Shown here in pieces: positions 34,601 through 45,671 of a DNA stretch of 64,000 nucleotides; the stretch's first letter is position 1; every line of letters begins with the position of its first letter. The position numbers and the translations under genes are program-made. The notes under the pieces are model-generated. The model searched no databases and had not been told where the DNA came from. It saw only the letters and a program-made list of their open reading frames with translations. The stretch comes from Phragmites australis (lineage: Eukaryota > Streptophyta > Magnoliopsida > Poales > Poaceae): assembly GCF_958298935.1 (NCBI RefSeq), contig NC_084922.1, forward strand, positions 8,744,501-8,808,500. Direction: 5' to 3'.

Positions 34601-37038
34601 GCCACAACTACAAAGTTATTCGATTTATCATTCCCATATAAGACATGCAGTAAGTACAAAAAGTGCTAAAGTCAACTGCACCGAAGGACGGTGCTTAAAC
34701 GATGCAAGCGGTCTATGGCATCCGGGGTCCTCTCCTGAACTACATTGAGAAATTCCTCTAGTGTAGAATATATCCCTAGCACTGCCCACATCTCATCTCA
34801 TTCTTACATCTCATGCAACCCACATCATTGTCATTTTGTTTGTAAACAATAAGTAAGCCCTAAGCTCGCAGACAATGGTTGAACCATTGCTCATCTTCTA
34901 CCGAGGACCTATGCATTGCTAAGTATTTTTGAATAATTTGTAAGTTAGACATGAACAATGTTATCAAGGCTACAAGGATATGGATAATCAACAACTCAAG
35001 GTAGATGTAATGCAATTCATCAACATAGGTTTTACCCATCTAAAACCTAACAATAGACTCACTACTCATGCAACACATACATAAAGCGTAATTTGTCAAG
35101 TTATACAATACGAGATCCAAAGTAGTAGGTTGAGTATGCTTAGATGCTTACCTTGCTGCTCTGGCGGTTGCCTGATACTCCCGGTGCAACACTCACAGAA
35201 CTCCGATAGATTGGCGTTGCCTTCACTTGCTTGGACCGTTGGTGTAACGCTCTCTAAATGAAGCAAGAATGCATTGCAAAAATAATCAAACGATGGAAAA
35301 GTGTGCATATGATGCATGCTTGAAAATTAATAGAGCGTCGCGTTTTATAACGTTTGCAAAAGACCACAAAATGATTATGGTTTTGAAGGTTGAAACCCTG
35401 GATAAGACAACCTAAGTGCATATAGCTTTAAGTGGCTAGCGATCAGACCGGTGTTGAATTTGCGATCAGACTGTAGGTGTGCAGAAGGTTTTGGCCTCTA
35501 GCGGTCAGATTGGCCCTATTGGCGGTCAGACCATGAGATCCTACCGATGCCACTTTGCGAGGCTGCCAGCAAAGGCTCCGGTGAAAACTTCGACCACGAA
35601 GGGTACCAAAACGCTCTATGGAACTAGTGGAGTGCTTCTAGGGTGGTTTGGATAACTTTCATCGAGCCAAACTTGGAAAACTCCACGGATGGGATTAGCT
35701 AAGGTTGAGCTTGGGTCTTAAACAAAATGAGGGCTGATTCAAGCTCGACAATGAAGGGGAAACGGTAGGGGATGTCTCACCTTGGTGTAGGGAAGCTTTA
35801 TATTGGAGGGGTCACTCCGGGGAAGCTCCAATTTGGAGATCGGACTCCGGGGTGGATTGGGGCTTGATGTGGATGAACTCGCGTGGAAACTTCACCAACT
35901 ATGAGGGTGAAGGGGATGAGCTCGAGGAAGCCTTCGAGGAGCTCAAGAAAGCCCTCTCTGTTGATCTCCGATTATCATGGACGTTGAGGTGGTCTCTCTC
36001 TTTCTCTTGGTATGGGTGAAGGAGTGAGTGAGAGTGTGAGAGAGAGTTAGAGAGAGAGAGTTGGCCGACTTCATTAAGTAGAGCATCTATGTTGTGGTGG
36101 TCAGACCGTGGGAAGTGTCAGCGAGACCGTGGAAAGCCCAAATGGTAAGCCTACGTGGCGGCCCCAGGCAGTCAGAATGCAGGAAATCTTGGTCAGACCG
36201 CGAGGGTGGTCTTGTGCTGAAAACATGATTATATTCCCCTTTTCTATTCTTCTTCATCTCCAAGGCATCTAGGGTTTTCCTAAAGGGCTCTCAACTATCT
36301 CCAAGTACTTTTAAAACATGTTTAAACTCGAATTATGAAACCAATATGCATAAACATAATGACATGATGCTTATGAATGCTTAATCACATTGCGGTGCCG
36401 GAGAGTGGGTTAAATTATCCGGAGACAGCATAAAAGCAAAGAATGGCGATGGCGGCAATGCAACGTCATTGGAGACAGAGAAGACACGGGCAGGGACGAT
36501 GCTACGGGCTTGGACACGAGACGTGAGAGGGTGAAAAATGTGTGAAACAATGTCATGAAGGTGTACAAAGGCTTAAATAGGAGCGAGAGTGGCCGGGGCT
36601 CAGAGGTTAAGCGGCGCCGGCAATGGCCATAATGGCTGGCAGTTTCCTCTTTGATTCAAGCAATGAAGCAGGATTAGTGGGGAGGGTTAAAAGATGATTA
36701 ATGCCTTAGATCCGGCCATTTCTAGGAGGAGAAAACACGCGGGGAGGCGTAGGAATCACGGCAGCCGGCGGAGGGGAATGAGCAGGGCGAAGAAGGAAGA
36801 AGGCGAGCCGACAGCTGGGCGGCTTGACACAGCTATGGCTCAACGCGGTGGCTCGGCACGGGCCCAGGAGCTAGAGGAAGGCGGCTAGCTTGGGAGTGGA
36901 AAGAGGCTGGCTCGACCAAATGGGCCTGGCCTAAAGTGCATGGGAGAAGGCCAGCTTTGGCCCAGGCGGGGAGGGAGGGAGGGGAAGGCAGACCGAGAGG
37001 GAAAAGGGAAGGAAGAGAGAGAGGGTTTGGGCTGAGTT
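31607..37038 (-). mobile_element. LTR insertion in old copia gag, itself carrying a nested LTR
   Basis: It starts TGTAACACCTAGTTTTAAAGG and is flanked by GAGAG (31602-31606 and 37039-37043). On both sides the minus-strand copia frame continues. Internal blocks such as GTGTGAGTACACAATGTACTCCGCAAG are typical of the reverse-oriented gypsy-type LTRs in this window. Subtracting the nested LTR at 33591-36390 leaves about 2.6 kb with no pol, so it is read as a solo LTR. The right end lacks the expected CA, so the exact end is uncertain. Confidence 0.6.
33591..36390 (-). mobile_element. Chromovirus-family solo LTR (2.8 kb)
   Basis: It starts TGTGAGAAACCTTCCAAATAG and is collinear with 7604 onward and 48797 onward. 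Its last 300 bases match the reverse complement of the 3' LTR start at 6613. It is bordered by TGTGG (33586-33590) and TGCGG (36391-36395), a possible target duplication with one transition. The terminal 25 bp of the family are missing at the right end. It holds GGTCAGACC motif clusters at about 35440-35540 and 36095-36205. Confidence 0.65.
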
Positions 37039-38217
37039 GAGAGAGGAAAAACAACCTGGTTAATTCAAGCTTAGAAAATGAACACTCTAGCCTAAACTTG
37101 AGTTCCTTAACCTCACAAACCGCTTTCTTAAGCAATCTATCCTCGCTAACATTCGCATCATTCAAGGTATGAATCTAAATAAAAAATTGGTCATAGGTCG
37201 ATGATACCTTAGAAGAATCAAGTTCGGAGTCACTATCGTTGTCGTTCTCCATGAAGCAAAAGCCGATGAAGTCCCTGGCATTCTTCTTGTTCTTCATAGG
37301 TTGCTCCTCCTCCTTTGAGCTCTCCTCTTCGCTTGAGGAAAGTGTTGACGTTGCTAAGAGCCACCACAAACGCCCTTGACGCCTTCTTGATCATCTTGTC
37401 ATGGTTCTTGAAGGTCTTCTTGGATGGGCATGGTTGCAGTCTTCCATCTTCTTGAGCTGAGAGCAGTCCGCCTTGAAGTGCGTGGTGTCACCACACTCAA
37501 AGCAGGCTCGAGAACCACCTCTTCTCCAATTTCGACGGTTTTTGTAGAAGCGGGTGAACTTCTTCACAATCAGTTCAAGATCGTCATCATTAAACACATC
37601 CACCTGCTCCTCTGTGATGCAGACCAAGGAAGATAAAGTAAATCCACTCGGTGAAGTGTTATCACAAGAAAAGTTAGCTCCAGCCTTATTGCCATCACTA
37701 GGTCTAGAAACTAATGCCATATTCTAAGATAGTAGGTTTCTAAGACCTATCCAAGACGCATTGGCTATCTCGATGGACTTGACATTGCTGAAGAGTTCAT
37801 CACAAGTCAATGTGTCATAACTGGATAACCCTTCAGTGCTTGAGATCTTAACTTCTCATATGCTACGGTCTAGAGCATAGAGAAGTTTGATCGCTGTCTC
37901 GTGGTTAGAATAGGGTAAAACATCAGTGGATCTAAGGTTGCTAATAATTCCATCAAATCTAATAAGTATAACATCCAATGATTCATTGGGCCATTGCATA
38001 AATATTTGATATTCTTGGTTGTATGTGCTCTGACGCCTAGCCTTGATTTGGTTGGTACACTCATGAAAGACACTAAGGTTAGTCCAAATCTTATGGGCAG
38101 TACGGAGGTACTGAACCCGGTCAAACTCATTCCGACTCAGGCTTGTGAATAAATTATTTCTGGCTTTGTAGTTGGCCTCATACTGTTCGATTTGAACCTG
38201 AGTCGTGCGAGCAGCAG
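37039..38217 (-). pseudogene. Copia gag middle part, broken
   Basis: The minus-strand reading contains QSTYNQEYQIFMQW, SLDVILIRFDGIISNLRS and HETAIKLLYALDRS (37860-38060; UBN2-type gag of Ty1/copia), then LELIVKKFTRFYKN and a zinc knuckle CFECGDTTHFKADC (37460-37505; C-x2-C-x4-H-x4-C intact). Downstream is an acidic Ser/Glu tract and coiled-coil sequence. It is cut on the right by the insertion at 38218; the beginning of gag is found at 55068-55213. Confidence 0.8.
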
Positions 38218-38874
38218 TGTTAGATTGTCCAAATTACACCAGTTTAATTGACAATTAAGTCGATTAAAACATAGGTAATTTTTGCAGTCCCGATATATTC
38301 TAAGATCGTAGCATATACCGTTTACAATATAGTGTCATCCCAAGATATGAACATAGTGCAAAAGTTTTAACTTTTATTACAAACCTTGTTCTGAGTTCCA
38401 GTTCCTACTTATATCAGAGGTTTCGTACGCAGCGAAAGTATTAACAACAAAAGATCAATGGCACCATTGCCCAAAAGGATTCACCGAGATTAGTTCAAGT
38501 AGACCTTCTCTACTCTAGACGATATGAGGATCACTTGTCTTGTGCTACCCGCTAAAGTACACACAATGGGGTACTCATGACAATCTTTCCCAAATAAGCC
38601 CCCGACCGTTTGGAGCATGTGCCTACTGGTGTGGAGGTCAACTAGGGTTACTCCCGGAATACCCTAGATACGCCTAATGGTGCGGATGTAGCTAGAACTA
38701 CTCATCGAGCAAACTAGATGCCTCTACAAGTCTATTATGCCCACAACACCTTTAGATGTTACCTCTTACAAGCCTATTATACCGACAACACCTTAGACAT
38801 TCAGGCAAAATGATCACATCTACAAAAGGTATTTAGCTTATATTTACCATATTCGGAAAAGTGCTTAGCCAAAT

Positions 38875-39421
38875 TGAAGGGTTGCGGGTAGGCTACGCTA
38901 GCACAAAATAATTTTTCTCTACCGCGTTCAACCAGGAAGCCATGCGAGTAGGGGATCATGAATCGTTACCACTTGACGAGCAGTGCAGCGGAAGAAGAGT
39001 TGGAGCAGACCAATCCAACATCGTGCGCGTCAAGTAGTCGATCGTCAACCTCGTCCCGAGCACGTCCCGAGCACCTTCCGAGTACTCGCGAGTACGTCCC
39101 GAGTAGATCAGCACTGCAATAGTAGCAGCGCCTCTACGGTATCCACACGTACAAGGATGGAATCGCCGTGCGCCGGTGTGCTAGCACCGCGCGCCCGGCT
39201 AGGGTTTCGAAGGAAGTTCGGGAATAGGAGGCGACTAGGGTTTCTGAAGAACACTATGCGCCTTGGCCCCTGTCTATTCTTATATAGAGCACGCTAATGG
39301 GCCTTTAATCAACATTAAAGCCCATTATGACTCTAAACCCTAATGGTCCTTTAATCAACATTAAAGCCCATTAGCAGATCCAATCCGCAAACTCGATCGC
39401 CTCTAGGGCATATTACCAACA
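38875..39421 (-). repeat. 3' LTR of the intact copia
   Basis: Ends TGAAGG..CCAACA in + orientation; 547 bp. A TATATAAG box lies at 39279-39286 on the minus strand, followed in transcription direction by a CGTCCCGAGCAC/GAGTACTCGCGAGTAC repeat patch (about 39053-39107). Twin hairpins (about 39297-39373) lie upstream of the box. Confidence 0.95.
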
Positions 39422-39445
39422 ATCTCCCACTTGCACTAGAGTCAG
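39422..39445 (-). other. Polypurine tract region of the intact copia
   Basis: The minus strand reads CTCTAGTGCAAGTGGGAGAT directly before the 3' LTR start. The AAGTGGGAGA core is the usual plus-strand primer of plant copia elements. Confidence 0.8.
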
Positions 39446-40335
39446 CACAAGTTTTATATTCCATCCCCTTAAGTGTGTGACCCGTTAGGTTCATGTGTAA
39501 ACGGCCGCTATCCGGAAATCCTTTTCCGAATTGCAAGTCAATAGCGGTATCTAGCAGGACATATTGACTCCCGAATGCACACAAAGATCATATCGGCTGA
39601 ACCTTGATATACTCATGCACCAATCCCTTTACCACACGATACCAGTCAAGCTCAAGGCGAGATTCGTGCCACCCTTGTGATAGCTCGACCATTCACTCGA
39701 TCAAGTAGTGGATTCACCATGATTAACTCTTTAATCACATTGGCATGGCCATGCACTTTCCAATCCAACTACCTCGAGGGGCCCAGAGATATCTCTCCCG
39801 TTATTTAGGAGGGGTAAATTCCATCTTGATCACTCACATCCCACGACATGTTTCATAACATACCCGAAAGCAACCTTTATAACTACCCAGTTACGGAATA
39901 GCGTTTGGAAGCCCCTAAGTGTGTTACTACACATTCTGGAATCAATGATGATCTCAGGTCAAAGGATTCTGTAGGTACACCATTTGAGATAACAACTGAT
40001 GGCACATTAAAAATAACAATCCCAGCAGTATCTCAGGGTGGGTCTATCCAACATCATGTTCTCTAACATGTGTCCACATTACTGATTTGATATCTCCATA
40101 TCTATGATCCGTGAAATATGATCATCATTCAGTCAAATGTGCTAATCTATAAATCATTATTGTCCCACACAATGATATGAGATTAGGGACTATTTAGAAT
40201 AACATCATAAAAACAAAGAGTTTCACAAACAAGTCACATACTTGCTGATCAATATAAATGATAATTATTCATGGAACCAGATAACAATTATCCAAAAGTA
40301 CATTAGCATAGACAGAACACATTCTCTCACATGCA
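39446..40335 (-). other. Long 3' non-coding region of the intact copia
   Basis: About 890 bp between the gag-pol stop and the polypurine tract, with no open frame. A second copy of the polypurine-tract motif overlaps the stop codon (40321-40343), so the region is bracketed by a near-identical 24-nt sequence (21 of 24 match). Confidence 0.75.
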
Positions 40336-43300
40336 CTAGAGTCTATCCCGCAAGTATCTAATACCCATAGAGCTCAAGTGTGCCTCATGCTTGGGCTGTG
40401 GGAGAGGCTTCGTCAACGGATCAGCAATATTCGAATCCGTGTGCACCTTGCATATCTTTACATCACCTCTATCAATAATCTCTCGAATGAGGTGATAGCG
40501 CCGAAGTATGTGCTTGGACTTCTGGTGCGACCTAGGCTCCTTGGCTTGTGCAATGGCACCACTATTGTCACAATAGAGGTCCATTGGACTGGACGCACTA
40601 GGGACCACACCCAACTCAGAAACAAATTTTCTGATCCAAACAGCCTCTTTTGCAGCTTCCGAAGCTGCGATATACTCGGCCTCCGTTGTGGAATCAGCAA
40701 CCGTTTCTTGCTTGGAACTCTTCCAACTCACCGCACCTCCATTGAGGCAGAACACAAAACCAGACTGCGATCTCGAGTCGTCCTTGTCGGTTTGGAAGCT
40801 AGCATCAGTGTAACCATTTACAACGAGCTCCTCCTCACCTCCATAGACTAGGAACATATCCTTAGTTCTTCTCATGTACTTGAGGATACTCTTTACTATA
40901 GCCCAGTGACATTCACCTGGGTTCGATTGATATCTGCTCGTAACACTTAGAGCATAGGAGACATCTGGGCGTGTACAAAACATAGCATACATGATGGACC
41001 CGATAGCAGAAGCATACGGGATCGCACTCATCCTCTCGAGCTCATCAGATGTCTTAGGACATTGATTCTTGCTGAGAGTGATGCCATGTGACATTGGCAA
41101 GAAACCTTTCTTGGAATCTTGCATATTGAACCGATTCAATACCTTGTCAATGTACGTGCTCTGGCTTAATCCGATTAGTCTTTTCGACCTATCTCTATAG
41201 ATCTTTATGCCCAATATGTATGCTGCCTCTCCTAAATCTTTCATTGAAAAACTCTTTTGCAATGAAGATTTGACAGCATCGAGGATTGGAATATTATTTC
41301 CGATCAATAATATGTCATCCACATATAAGACCAGAAACACAAGTGCGCTCCCACTAGTCCTTTTGTAAACACAAGGCTCTTCTTCATTCTTGATGAAACC
41401 AAACCCTTTGATCACTTCATCAAAACGAAGATTCCAACTCCGAGAAGCTTGCTTTAGTCCATAGATGGACTTTTGCAGCTTGCAAATCTTTCCAGCATTT
41501 TTCGAATTGACAAAACCTTCAGGCTGTGTCATGTACACATCCTCACTTAGGTTTCCATTAAGGAAAGCAGTTTTGACATCCATTTGCCATATCTCATAGT
41601 CGAAATATGCAGCAATTGCTAGGAGAATCCGAATAGACTTTAGCATTGCGACGGGCGAAAACGTTTCATCATAATCAACACCTTGAATTTGCCTGAAACC
41701 TTTCGCCACCAATCGTGCCTTATAGATGTGAATATTTCCATCAACGTCTATCTTTTTCTTAAAAACCCATTTACACTCGATAGTTTTCACACCATCAGGT
41801 GGATCGACCAAGTTCCAAACTTGGTTTTCTCTCATGGATTCTAACTCGGATCTCATGGCTCCAAGCCATTTTTCGGAGTCTGGTCCCACCATTGCTTCCG
41901 AGTAAGTCTTAGGTTCATCATTGTCCAACAATAATATGTCACGCTGCCCCGTGGTTAGGAACATAAACCGCTCGGGTGCACAACTGAACCTTTCCGACAT
42001 ACGTGGGGCTGGTGTCTCGACAACAGGTTCTGCAACATCTTGCATACCGAGTTGTGGTTCAATAGGAGCTGAAACACTTTCAAGTGGTTCCCGAATTTCT
42101 TCGAGTTGCACCGTGCTCCCACTAACTCTCTTCGCGAGAAACTCTTTCTCAAGAAAGACACCATTCCGGGCGACAAACACTTTGCCTTCTTCCCGGTTAT
42201 AGAAATAATATCCTTTGGTTTCCCTAGGATACCCCACAAAGAAGCATTTATCAGATTTGGGAGTGAGCTTATCAGACGACAAACGTTTTACATAAGCCTC
42301 ACAACCCCATATCTTAAGGAAAGACAATCCGGGACGCTTCCCGGTCCATATCTCATATGGTGTCCTCTCTACAGCCTTAGATGGAACCCTGTTTAACGTG
42401 AAAGCAGCAGTTTCTAGAGCGTATCCCCAGAAGGACAATGGAAGATCAGATTGGCTCATCATCGACCGGACCATGTCTAACAGAGTTCGGTTCCTCCGCT
42501 CGGACACCCCATTCCATTGTGGCGTACCCGGTGGAGTCAATTGTGGAACGATTCCACATTGCCTTAGATGATCACCAAATTCATGGCTCAAATATTCACC
42601 TCCACGATCTGATCGCAGAAATTTAATTGTCTTGCCTATATGATTTTGTACTTCATTCTGGAACTCCTTGAACTTTTCAAAGGATTCAGACTTGTGCCTC
42701 ATTAGGTAGATGTAACCATATCTACTAAAGTCATCGGTGAAAGTAATGAAATACTGAAAACCACCTCTAGCTGTAGAACTCATCGGTCCACATACATCTG
42801 TATGTACTAGGGCCAATAATTCATTTGTCCTCTCACTTCGACCAGTGAAAGGCGTCTTAGTCATCTTGCCAAGTAAACAAGACTCGCATGTATCAAATGA
42901 TTCGAAATCAAATGAATGTAGAAGACCATCTTTATGGAGCTTCTGCATACGCTTCTCATTTATATGACCTAATCGACAATGCCAAACAAAAGTGGGATTC
43001 AAATCATTAAGCCAAGGCTTCTTTGTATCAATGTTATAGATAGTTATATCCTCAAGATCCAATATATATAATCCATTTACTAATGGACAATTACCATAGA
43101 GCATACCATTCAAAAATATCGAACAACACTTGTTCTTTATTATGAATTCATAACCGTCTTCTTCCAAACATGAAGAAGAGATAATGTTTTTGCCCAAGGC
43201 AGGAATATAATAACAATTATTTAATTCCAAAACTAATCCTGAGGGTAGTGATAAGGAGTAAACGCCAACGGCCAACGCAGCAACTTTTGCACCATTGCCG

Positions 43301-44298
43301 ACGCGAGCATCCAGTTCGCCTCTTGCACACTTCCTAGTCCTTTTCAGTCCCTGCAACGATTTGCAAGTATGAATCATTGATCCGGTATCAAATACCCATG
43401 AATCATCAGGACGAGTAGCAAGATTAATTTCAATAACATTTATACCTGAAGAGGAAGTCTTACTTCCCTTCTTCTTTTTGAGTTCTTCCAAGTACAATTT
43501 GCAGTTCCTCCGCCAATGACCAGTCTTATGGCAGTGGTGGCAAGTGTCAGAAGCGGCAGGGCTAGCCTTGGGCTTTCCAACAGGTTTAGGCTTAGAACTC
43601 GAGATCTCATCCGAAGTTTTAGCCTTGTCCTTGCGCTTTCTCTTCTTGCTATCCTTTTGAACCATCATCACATGACTAGAGCTCTTCTTAATGCTTTCCT
43701 CAGCAGTTTTTAGCATCCCATGCAATTCAGCCATGCTTTTCTCCATGCTGTTCATATGAAAGTTCAAAATGAACGGCTCGAAGCTCGCAGGGAGCGACTG
43801 GAGAATTACATCCGTAGCCAACTCAGGGCTAAGGGGAAAACCAAGTTTTTCCAGGCTTTCAATGTAACCAATCATTTTGATCACATGAGGACTGACTGGA
43901 CTGCCTTCTGTTAACCTGCACGCAAACAAGGACTTTGAGGTGTTGTACCTCTCGGCCCGAGCTTGGTTCTCAAACATGCCTCGGAGTCCCACAATCATAT
44001 CATGGGCATCCCTGTTCTCATATTGCTTCTGAAGCTCAGAGGACATACAGGCAAGCATGAGGCAGCTAACATCCAGTGAATCGTTGGTGTGCTTCTCATA
44101 AGCCCTCCGATCCGCGGCAGGAGCATTATCAGCTGGTTCATCGGGATAGGGGACCTCTAGAACATATTCCTTTTTCTCTTGTTTGAGAACAATTCTCAGA
44201 TTTCTATACCAATCAATAAAGTTTGTTCCAGAAAGCTTCTCTTTTTCAAGAATCGATCGCAAATTAAAACTGGAAGTGTTACTAGCGGCCGGTGCCAT
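40336..44298 (-). CDS. Gag-pol polyprotein of a Ty1/copia retrotransposon, intact (1320 aa)
   Basis: One open frame encodes every enzyme of the element in copia order. Gag occupies about residues 1-270, with a basic KKRKRK patch near 217 and zinc knuckle CHHCHKTGHWRRNC at about 251-266. The protease motif FDTGS lies near 302. Integrase has an HCRLGH..CESCLLGK zinc region (about 437-475), catalytic VHTDVCGPM (about 500), RSDRGGEY (about 562) and WNGVSERRN (about 595). Reverse transcriptase has QMDVKTAFLNGNL (about 906) and YVDDILL (about 989). RNase H has TDASF (about 1165), STTEAEY (about 1204) and DNSGAI (about 1242). All catalytic residues are present. The start is the first ATG in frame, followed by the family-like APAASNTSSFNL. 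There is no envelope gene. The product would assemble cytoplasmic particles, copy the RNA from tRNA-Met and integrate it. Expression would depend on the LTR promoter and host silencing. Confidence 0.95.
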   Translation of the reverse strand: MAPAASNTSSFNLRSILEKEKLSGTNFIDWYRNLRIVLKQEKKEYVLEVPYPDEPADNAPAADRRAYEKHTNDSLDVSCLMLACMSSELQKQYENRDAHDMIVGLRGMFENQARAERYNTSKSLFACRLTEGSPVSPHVIKMIGYIESLEKLGFPLSPELATDVILQSLPASFEPFILNFHMNSMEKSMAELHGMLKTAEESIKKSSSHVMMVQKDSKKRKRKDKAKTSDEISSSKPKPVGKPKASPAASDTCHHCHKTGHWRRNCKLYLEELKKKKGSKTSSSGINVIEINLATRPDDSWVFDTGSMIHTCKSLQGLKRTRKCARGELDARVGNGAKVAALAVGVYSLSLPSGLVLELNNCYYIPALGKNIISSSCLEEDGYEFIIKNKCCSIFLNGMLYGNCPLVNGLYILDLEDITIYNIDTKKPWLNDLNPTFVWHCRLGHINEKRMQKLHKDGLLHSFDFESFDTCESCLLGKMTKTPFTGRSERTNELLALVHTDVCGPMSSTARGGFQYFITFTDDFSRYGYIYLMRHKSESFEKFKEFQNEVQNHIGKTIKFLRSDRGGEYLSHEFGDHLRQCGIVPQLTPPGTPQWNGVSERRNRTLLDMVRSMMSQSDLPLSFWGYALETAAFTLNRVPSKAVERTPYEIWTGKRPGLSFLKIWGCEAYVKRLSSDKLTPKSDKCFFVGYPRETKGYYFYNREEGKVFVARNGVFLEKEFLAKRVSGSTVQLEEIREPLESVSAPIEPQLGMQDVAEPVVETPAPRMSERFSCAPERFMFLTTGQRDILLLDNDEPKTYSEAMVGPDSEKWLGAMRSELESMRENQVWNLVDPPDGVKTIECKWVFKKKIDVDGNIHIYKARLVAKGFRQIQGVDYDETFSPVAMLKSIRILLAIAAYFDYEIWQMDVKTAFLNGNLSEDVYMTQPEGFVNSKNAGKICKLQKSIYGLKQASRSWNLRFDEVIKGFGFIKNEEEPCVYKRTSGSALVFLVLYVDDILLIGNNIPILDAVKSSLQKSFSMKDLGEAAYILGIKIYRDRSKRLIGLSQSTYIDKVLNRFNMQDSKKGFLPMSHGITLSKNQCPKTSDELERMSAIPYASAIGSIMYAMFCTRPDVSYALSVTSRYQSNPGECHWAIVKSILKYMRRTKDMFLVYGGEEELVVNGYTDASFQTDKDDSRSQSGFVFCLNGGAVSWKSSKQETVADSTTEAEYIAASEAAKEAVWIRKFVSELGVVPSASSPMDLYCDNSGAIAQAKEPRSHQKSKHILRRYHLIREIIDRGDVKICKVHTDSNIADPLTKPLPQPKHEAHLSSMGIRYLRDRL

Positions 44299-45657
44299 GA
44301 TCTACAACAGAAAATGCAGGTTCAGCACTATGCCTATGTGAATCTTCTATTAAACAATTTAACAAAAGATACTCCACTATATGTGTTTTCCCTCTAACAA
44401 CATATAGAGGATCAAGATCCATATTCAACTAAGTTCTAGTGAGCTTTGGCATCACTGCTAGAAACTTAGTGACATAGGTAAGCAACGCCTTGCTAATCAC
44501 ATCCATATGTGACTCTTGTTTGTTGGGTGGCATCGAATGCCCCGGCGCCCAACACCATGCCCCAAAGCCCAAAACCGTTTTGATAGCTTTATCAAGTAAA
44601 CCAATACTATGCGTGTGGATGTCCGACATCCACTCTAACTGGTTAAGATAAATGATGGCACCCTGCTTTGGCAGACCTACCACACAATGATCAAAACCTT
44701 TGTAGGTGCAGCTATTGGAAGGGCATCAATTACTCTTGATTTTTCTGAGGGAAACTAATCTATCATGAAAATCATATCCACCACATATAAAACATGAAAG
44801 AATAGTATGACAGGAACATAAAAACATCACAGGCAATCATATTAACTGTGACATAGTATGGCCCCTTCACATGGTGATCTCCATCGCCACGGTTCCTGTC
44901 CTCCGGGTCATCATGCTTCAAATCTCCATGATCTTGTACTAGTCTATTACACCTAATAGCACTAGATAAATTACATGAGAAGAAGCATCACAAGTCGACA
45001 CGCAGGTCGTTATACAATAACATGACAGCCTTGGGCTGCAATTAACCATGACTCGCAGGCCATGAAAAATTACACACACATATCACAAGGCCATACCAGT
45101 CACAACATTCTCTGCAAAAACGAGTTAAGCGTAGAATCGAATTCTAATGTCGTGATGGGATCATGTTATTACAACAATCTATGCGTGTACGCAACGGCGG
45201 TCCCGCTATGAAAACCTCTCGGAAATACATAGATCGCATCTATGAAATCGCTATGAAAATCTCATCGGATCGATCGTATCGAGCCAATTCCGAGTCATTC
45301 ATAATGCCTCAATTTCCATTAGATCAATCCCATTGATCATCGCGTGAGGTTTTTCCAGAAACGATGACAGCACACACGACCTCGATCTGCTGTTCTCCCG
45401 ACCATGTCGCGATGCACGCAGTTAGCCCCGATGGTGATTCCAGCCGGTAGGGGCAGGTCGCACGCAAAAACAGGTGGGAGATCGAGCTAATCTTTTTGGC
45501 TATGTGGTTTCATCGACTGGCATCTCATCCGATCTCTAATTCACCAACCGTGCATTGATCAATCCATCATATGAACTGATAAAAAACAATAGATCTAATC
45601 TATTTCTATCACATATCTTCTATATGTGACTGATCCAGATCAAAAACTACGCAGGAT
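44299..45657 (-). other. Untranslated leader of the intact copia (about 1.36 kb)
   Basis: It runs from the primer-binding site to the gag ATG. The minus strand just before the ATG reads TGCATTTTCTGTTGTAG (44302-44320), a good 3' splice-site shape. An 84-codon minus-strand frame (44429-44683) inside it has no recognised homology. A long leader could hold packaging signals or upstream frames. Confidence 0.6.
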
Positions 45658-45670
45658 GGCTCTGATACCA
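45658..45670 (-). other. Primer-binding site of the intact copia
   Basis: The minus strand reads TGGTATCAGAGCC one base from the 5' LTR, a perfect match to the plant initiator-Met tRNA primer site. Confidence 0.95.
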
Positions 45671-45671
45671 C

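Noticed and set aside
38983..39297. 104-codon + frame, repeated at 45780-46094
   Set aside because: It lies antisense inside both LTRs of the copia element. It is duplicated because the LTRs are, and has no protein motif.
40378..42626. Several + strand frames of 60-157 codons
   Set aside because: They are antisense shadows of the 1320-codon gag-pol frame.
45658..45670. tRNA-like match (TGGTATCAGAGCC on the minus strand)
   Set aside because: Only the 3' end complement of initiator tRNA is present, so it is a primer-binding site and not a tRNA gene.
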